Source: Proteobacteria bacterium UBA2363 (lineage in GTDB: Bacteria; Pseudomonadota; Gammaproteobacteria; Xanthomonadales; UBA2363). Taken from it: DNA of 64,000 nucleotides. The notes below the pieces were generated by a model that saw only the letters and a list, made by a program, of their open reading frames with translations, ran no database searches and was not told where the DNA came from. The stretch spans positions 1,882-65,881 of the forward strand of contig DDTN01000008.1 of NCBI GenBank assembly GCA_002344355.1. Reading direction: 5' to 3'. The position numbers and the translations under genes are program-made. This document shows, one piece after another, positions 59,884 to 64,000 of the stretch (position 1 is its first letter; the number at the start of each line of letters is the position of its first letter).

Positions 59884-60840
59884 TCAGTTGCCGGCGTAGC
59901 GGTCGGTGGCCTCGACCAGGGCGGCGGCGATGCCGGGCTCGAAGGCCGAATGGCCGGCGTCGTCGACAATGCGCAGCTCGGCCTGCGGCCAGGCGCGGTG
60001 CAGGTCCCAGGCCGAGCGCACCGGACAGACCACGTCGTAGCGGCCCTGGACGATGGTGGCGGGGATGTGGCGGATTCGTTCCACGTCGCGCAGCAACTGG
60101 CCGTCGGTCTCGAAGAAGCCGCCGTTGACGAAGTAGTGGCACTCGATGCGCGCGAAGGCCAGGGCGAAGGCGTCGGCCTGGGTGGCGGCGACGTGCGCCG
60201 GATCGGGCAGCAGGAAGCTGGTCCGGCTCTCCCAGGTCGTCCAGGCGAGCGCGGCCGCAAGCCGCGCCTCAGGATCGGGCCCGGTCAGCCGCCGGTGGTA
60301 GGCGCCCATCAGGTCGCCGCGCTCGACCTCGGGGATCGCGGCGATGTAGTCCTCCCAGGCGTCCGGGAACAGCGCGTCGGCACCGCGCTGGTAGAACCAT
60401 TCGAGTTCGGCGCGACGCAGCATGAAAATGCCGCGCAGGACCAGCTCGGCGACCCGTTCCGGATGGCGCTGGGCATAGGCCAGCGCCAGGGTCGAGCCCC
60501 AGGAGCCGCCGAACACCTGCCAGCGCTCGATGCCCAGGTGCGCGCGCAGCGCCTCGATGTCCCCGACCAGGTGCCAGGTGGTGTTCTCGGCCAGCTCGGC
60601 ATGCGGCGTCGAGCGGCCGCAGCCGCGCTGGTCGAACAGCACGATGCGGTATCGGGACGGATCGAAGAAGCGGCGCATGCGCGGCGAGGCGCCGGCGCCG
60701 GGACCGCCATGCAGGCCGACCACCGGCTTGCCCTGCGGGTTGCCGCTCTGCTCGTAGCGGATGCGGTGGATCGGCGAGACCTGCAGCCAGCCGGAGTCGA
60801 AGGGCTCGATGTCCGGGTACAGGCGGTACGCGTCGCTCAT
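59884..60840 (-). CDS. pip: proline iminopeptidase
   Basis: This 318-residue alpha/beta hydrolase releases N-terminal proline from peptides. The oxyanion motif HGGPGAGASPRMRRFF, FDQRGCGRSTPHAELAENTTWHLV, the nucleophile elbow FGGSWGSTLALAYAQ (Ser) and late acid and His (GRYDVVCPV; DAGHSAFE) are all visible. The length and the start MSDAYRLYPDIEPFDSGWLQV are standard for the bacterial enzyme. It is downstream of tRNA-Pro on the same strand. Confidence 0.96.
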   Translation of the reverse strand: MSDAYRLYPDIEPFDSGWLQVSPIHRIRYEQSGNPQGKPVVGLHGGPGAGASPRMRRFFDPSRYRIVLFDQRGCGRSTPHAELAENTTWHLVGDIEALRAHLGIERWQVFGGSWGSTLALAYAQRHPERVAELVLRGIFMLRRAELEWFYQRGADALFPDAWEDYIAAIPEVERGDLMGAYHRRLTGPDPEARLAAALAWTTWESRTSFLLPDPAHVAATQADAFALAFARIECHYFVNGGFFETDGQLLRDVERIRHIPATIVQGRYDVVCPVRSAWDLHRAWPQAELRIVDDAGHSAFEPGIAAALVEATDRYAGN

Positions 60841-60900
60841 GCCGGTCCTCGCTGCGTTGCCGCGCGGTCCTGGCCTGGCGGGCGATGGCTTTGACGGAAA

Positions 60901-60977
60901 TGGTCGGGGCGGCGAGATTCGAACTCGCGACCACCACACCCCCAGCGTGGTGCGCTACCAGGCTGCGCTACGCCCCG
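60901..60977 (-). tRNA. tRNA-Pro(GGG)
   Basis: This is a complete 77-base proline tRNA with encoded CCA. The acceptor stem CGGGGCG pairs with CGCCCCG, followed by discriminator A and CCA. The D arm is AGCGCAGCCTGGTAGCGC, the anticodon stem CCACG/TGTGG holds the loop CTGGGGG with anticodon GGG, and GAGTTCGAATCTC is the T arm. It sits between pip and the pheT-ihfA-merR cluster. Confidence 0.98.
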
Positions 60978-61082
60978 ACGTTCCGGTCAGCGCGCAAGTC
61001 TAGCAAAGCCCCCGGGGCGCGGTCACGCGATTTCGCCGACGCCCGGTGCCCGCGCGTCCGGCCTTGCGACGGCTGCCGCGCG

Positions 61083-61433
61083 TCAGCGTCCCGCCGGCGG
61101 CAGCGGAATCAGGCCGGCGGCGTCCGGCGCCGTCGCCTGCGGCTCCGGCGGCAAGGCCTGGCTGCCGCCCTCGGGCAGGGCATAGGGGACCGGCTCCAGC
61201 ACGCTGCCGGTGCCGTCCGCGGTGTCGACCAGCCGCCACAGCCGGCCGGTCTGGGTGTCCAGCATGTACTGGTCGGCGACCAGTTCGTTGACCTGGCCGA
61301 ACACGAAGCGCCCGGACCCCTCGAGCACCGCCGGCCGGTTGCTGGACTGGGCCGCGAGCGGCGGCGCGAAGGCCGCAACGGCGAGCAGGAGCACGGTCAT
61401 CCGCGGATCGGTGGCGCGCCGGAGGTCGGTCAT
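61083..61433 (-). CDS. small secreted protein of unknown function
   Basis: I do not recognise this 116-residue protein. The N-terminus (TDPRMTVLLLAVAAFAPPLAAQ) is a signal peptide, and the mature part has GRFVFGQVNELVADQYMLDTQTGRLWRLVD, a beta-rich stretch seen in small periplasmic proteins that end with a Trp-Arg-Leu motif. The C-terminus is Pro/Ala-rich. AGGA lies 7 bases before the chosen ATG; an internal ATG 11 codons on is an alternative. It lies 239 bases after merR on the same strand. Confidence 0.7.
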   Translation of the reverse strand: MTDLRRATDPRMTVLLLAVAAFAPPLAAQSSNRPAVLEGSGRFVFGQVNELVADQYMLDTQTGRLWRLVDTADGTGSVLEPVPYALPEGGSQALPPEPQATAPDAAGLIPLPPAGR

Positions 61434-61672
61434 CGGGATTCCTCGATCGGGTCGGTTCGGACGGCGCCGCGGCCCGGCCGCACCGTGGGGCGGCCGGCAT
61501 CGTGGCGCCTGGCGAGGTCGATGGACCGGCGCATCGGCCGGAAGTTCGGCCGCACATCCTTCGCGGCCGCCGGCGGGAACCCGGCAGAGTTCGGTCCTGC
61601 CGGCCGTCCCGCGTCCTGGGGCCCGAGACCGGACCGCGCCGGCCGACGCCGCCACCGGCGCCGAGCGCAACC

Positions 61673-62029
61673 TCAGCGCCGCAGGATCTGCAGGACTTCC
61701 TCGAGTTCCAGGCGCAGCTGCCGGGCGAGCTGCTGGACGATGGAGTTCTCCATGCGGCCCTGCTCGCCTTCCAGGCGCTGGCGGGCGCCGCCGATGGTGA
61801 AACCCTCTTCGTACAGCAGGGAGCGGATCTGCCGGATCATCAGCACGTCCTGGCGCTGGTAGTAGCGGCGGTTGCCGCGCCGCTTGACCGGCTTCAGGCT
61901 GGCGAACTCGGTTTCCCAGTAACGCAGCACATGCGGCTTGACCGCGCACAGCTCGCTGACCTCGCCGATGGTGAAGTAGCGCTTGGCCGGGATTGGCGGC
62001 AGCTCGTCATTGCTGGTCGGATCCAACAT
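61673..62029 (-). CDS. MerR-family transcriptional regulator
   Basis: This 118-residue protein has the MerR DNA-binding domain: YFTIGEVSELCAVKPHVLRYWETEF, then KRRGNRRYYQRQDVLMIRQIRSLLYEEGFTIGGARQRL, followed by a coiled C-terminal helix (SIVQQLARQLRLELEEVLQIL) without effector-domain cysteines. A regulator of this type is conserved directly after ihfA in many proteobacteria, and its target is not known to me. The ATG at 62029 overlaps the ihfA end by 23 bases; longer starts would lie wholly inside ihfA. Confidence 0.93.
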   Translation of the reverse strand: MLDPTSNDELPPIPAKRYFTIGEVSELCAVKPHVLRYWETEFASLKPVKRRGNRRYYQRQDVLMIRQIRSLLYEEGFTIGGARQRLEGEQGRMENSIVQQLARQLRLELEEVLQILRR

Positions 62030-62312
62030 AGGTTTCCACCCGTGCGCGCAACTTCTGGCCCGGCCGGAAGGTGACCACCCGCCGGGCTGAAATGGGGATT
62101 TCCTCGCCGGTCTTGGGATTCCGACCGGGACGCTGGTTCTTCTGGCGAAGCTCGAAATTTCCGAATCCGGAGAGCTTGACCTGCTCACCGCGCTCCAGGG
62201 CCACGCGCAGGGTCTCGAACAGGGCGTCGACGAACTCCTTCGCCTCGCGCTTGTTGAGCCCGACCTCGTGGAAAAGCCGCTCGGCCATCTCGGCCTTGGT
62301 CAGCGTGGTCAT
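62007..62312 (-). CDS. ihfA: integration host factor subunit alpha
   Basis: This 101-residue nucleoid protein forms a heterodimer with IhfB and bends DNA sharply in replication, recombination and transcription. The opening MTTLTKAEMAERLFHEVGLNKREAKEFVD, the FGNFELRQKNQRPGRNPKTGEEIPI DNA-binding arm with the intercalating Pro, and the RRVVTFRPGQKLRARV tail are diagnostic of the alpha subunit. It starts 3 bases after the pheT stop, the usual gammaproteobacterial arrangement. Confidence 0.98.
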   Translation of the reverse strand: MTTLTKAEMAERLFHEVGLNKREAKEFVDALFETLRVALERGEQVKLSGFGNFELRQKNQRPGRNPKTGEEIPISARRVVTFRPGQKLRARVETYVGSDQQ

Positions 62313-62315
62313 CCC

Positions 62316-64000
62316 CTAGCCCCTGAGTTCAGCACCGAAACGGGCAGTCAGTCCCTGCACCACCGCAGCCACGGCCCGGTCGGCATCGTCGTCGGTAAGG
62401 GTGCGCGAAGGGTCACGCAAAATCAAGCCCATGGCGACACTTTTTACATCATCGCTCAAGCCGGCTCCCCGGTATTCGTCGAACACGACCAGGTCCTCCA
62501 GCAGCCCGCCCAGGGCCTGGCGGGCGACCCCGGCGAGGTCGGCGAAGGCGGTTCCTGCCGCGACCTTGACCGCGATGTCGCGGCGCACCGAGGGAAAACG
62601 TGACAGGCCTCTCGCTACCGGGACCCGGGCGGCGCGCAGCGCATCGAGGTCGAGCTCGGCCACCAGCACCTCGTGATCGAGGTCCAGGCGCCGCAGCAGG
62701 GACGGATGCAGGGCACCGGCGAAGCCGACCGGCCGGCCGTGGCGGCGGACCATGGCGGCCCGCCCCGGGTGCAGCCAGTCGGGAAGGCCGTCGGCCTCGA
62801 AGGTCCAGGCGGTGGCCTCGCCGCCCAGGGCGATCAGCGCCTCCAGGTCGCCCTTGAGGTCGTGGAAGTCGTGGCCGCGCCGGTCGCGGCCGCTCCAGTG
62901 CTCGGCGTGCGCCGGGCCGCTGGCGACCAGCGCCAGGCTGTCGCGTTCGCCGGTGCTGGCGTGGAAACGACGGCCCAGCTCGAACAGCCGGACCCGCTCG
63001 ACCTGGCGCGCGCGGTTGTGGGCCAGCGCCTGCACCAGCCCGGGCAACAGCGAGGTGCGCATGACGCCCAGCTCGGCCGAGAGCGGATTGCCCAGGGCCA
63101 GGGCATCCCCGCCCAGCCGCCAGCGGTCGAGCAGCGCCTGGTCGACGAAGGCGAAGGTGATCGCCTCCTGCCAGTCGCGCGCGGCCAGGCTCCGGCGCAG
63201 CACGGCATCGGCCAGCCGGGTCTCGCCGGGCAGGCTGGGCGCCAGTTCGCCGCCGGGCGCGCGCGCCGGGATGTTGTCGTAGCCGTGGATGCGGGCGACC
63301 TCCTCGATCAGGTCCTCCTCGATGGCGATGTCGAAGCGCCGGCTCGGCGGCGTCACCGCCCAGCCGGCGTCGGTGCGCTCGACCGCCATGTCGAGCGCGG
63401 CCAGGATGCGTTCGACCTCGGCATCGGCGATGGCGACGCCCAGCAGCCGGGCGATCCGGGCGCGGCGCAGCGGCACCTTGGCCGGCAGGCGGAGGGCGTC
63501 CGGCGCGACCGCCTCGACCACCGGTCCTGGCCGGCCGCCGGCCAGCTCGACCAGCAGGGCGGTGGCCCGCTCCAGGGCCAGGCGCGGCAGGGCCGGATCG
63601 ACGCCGCGCTCGAACCGGTGCGAGGCGTCGGTGTGCATGCCGAGTCGCCGGGCCCGGCCGATGATGGCGGCGGGTGCGAAGTGCGCGGATTCCAGGAACA
63701 CGTCGCGGGTGGCCTCGGTGACCCGGCTGGCCATGCCGCCCATGATTCCGGCCAGGGCGACCGGCGCCGCCTGGTCGGCGATCACCAGCAGGTCCGGATC
63801 GAGCGCCAGCTCGCGGCCGTCGAGCAACTGGAGGCGTTCGCCGGCGGCGGCCTGGCGCACCACGATGGCGCCGCGCAGGTGCGCCTGGTCGAAGGCGTGC
63901 ATCGGCTGGCCGAGCTCGAGCATCACGTAGGCGGTCACGTCGACGACGACGTTGATCGGCCGGATGCCGGCACGGCGCAGCCGCTCGGCCAGCCAGGCCG
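62316..64000 (-). CDS. pheT: phenylalanyl-tRNA synthetase beta subunit, 3' part
   Basis: About 561 C-terminal residues are present; the gene runs off the right edge. The visible part contains the B3/B4 editing region (MLELGQPMHAFDQAHLRG, ADQAAPVALAGIMGGMAS, GMHTDASHRFERGVDPALP), the B5 DNA-binding-like domain, the inactive catalytic-like domain (WQEAITFAFVDQALL) and the C-terminal FDX-ACB anticodon domain (FPSVRRDIAVKVAAG). The last gives the tRNA-Phe-binding ferredoxin fold. The full protein is normally about 790 residues; the missing part is the N-terminal EMAP-type domain. Confidence 0.97.
   Translation of the reverse strand, partial: AWLAERLRRAGIRPINVVVDVTAYVMLELGQPMHAFDQAHLRGAIVVRQAAAGERLQLLDGRELALDPDLLVIADQAAPVALAGIMGGMASRVTEATRDVFLESAHFAPAAIIGRARRLGMHTDASHRFERGVDPALPRLALERATALLVELAGGRPGPVVEAVAPDALRLPAKVPLRRARIARLLGVAIADAEVERILAALDMAVERTDAGWAVTPPSRRFDIAIEEDLIEEVARIHGYDNIPARAPGGELAPSLPGETRLADAVLRRSLAARDWQEAITFAFVDQALLDRWRLGGDALALGNPLSAELGVMRTSLLPGLVQALAHNRARQVERVRLFELGRRFHASTGERDSLALVASGPAHAEHWSGRDRRGHDFHDLKGDLEALIALGGEATAWTFEADGLPDWLHPGRAAMVRRHGRPVGFAGALHPSLLRRLDLDHEVLVAELDLDALRAARVPVARGLSRFPSVRRDIAVKVAAGTAFADLAGVARQALGGLLEDLVVFDEYRGAGLSDDVKSVAMGLILRDPSRTLTDDDADRAVAAVVQGLTARFGAELRG

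Overview
The window is chromosomal DNA from a high-GC gammaproteobacterium, most likely of the Xanthomonadales (Lysobacterales). The signs are the order tpiA-secG-tRNA-Leu-nuo, an sdh operon that runs on into sdhE, ygfX and lol genes, pheT-ihfA-merR next to tRNA-Pro, very high GC at third codon positions, and a tmRNA tag (ANDDNYALAA) one residue away from that of E. coli. Assignment is by gene order and protein families only. I see no insertion sequence, prophage or CRISPR array. Nearly all of the window is gene-dense core genome with translationally coupled operons.

Layout. 1-10.7 kb (minus strand): tpiA, secG, tRNA-Leu(GAG) and the complex I operon nuoA to nuoJ, with nuoJ cut by the left edge. 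Nearly all nuo genes touch or overlap, except for a 226-base gap between nuoD and nuoE that holds a 28-bp inverted repeat built from 7-mers. 10.7-12.1 kb: a PagL-like lipid A deacylase and a divergent short-chain dehydrogenase. 12.1-12.5 kb: a block of three repeat types. 12.5-19.1 kb (minus): a succinate dehydrogenase supercluster, sdhAF4-sdhC-sdhD-sdhA-sdhB, a small membrane protein, sdhE, ygfX, then a lipoprotein-release permease and lolD. 19.2-28.3 kb (plus): ygfZ, three paralogous small secreted proteins, ssrA (tmRNA), HMG-CoA lyase, a BlaI-type repressor with an M56 peptidase/TonB fusion, a DUF6933-like protein and exonuclease I.

28.5-34.6 kb (minus): a secreted subtilisin-like protease, epmA and ligA. 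34.8-38.0 kb: an exopolyphosphatase, then a PAP2 phosphatase coupled to a GT4 glycosyltransferase. 38.1-45.9 kb (minus): a photolyase/renalase-like fusion protein, a GNAT acetyltransferase coupled to queA, and an ABC exporter with its own histidine kinase and LuxR-type regulator. 46.0-50.0 kb: a GT87-like membrane protein, a short-chain dehydrogenase and a class III aminotransferase. 50.1-59.7 kb (minus): a large secreted protein, a 1551-residue multi-domain glycosyltransferase, and a phosphotransferase and acyl-CoA dehydrogenase coupled to it. 59.9-64.0 kb (minus): proline iminopeptidase, tRNA-Pro(GGG), a small secreted protein, merR, ihfA and the 3' part of pheT.

The most interesting system is at 20.0-26.1 kb. 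The palindrome TACGA-N6-TCGTA occurs four times there. In two promoters of the secreted-protein paralogues it lies at the same position between -35 and -10, and a third copy lies in nearly the same place in the promoter of the blaI-like gene. I read this as an autoregulated BlaI/M56 signalling circuit whose output is a family of small exported proteins of unknown function rather than a beta-lactamase. The operator sequences and geometry are seen directly; the regulatory logic is inference.
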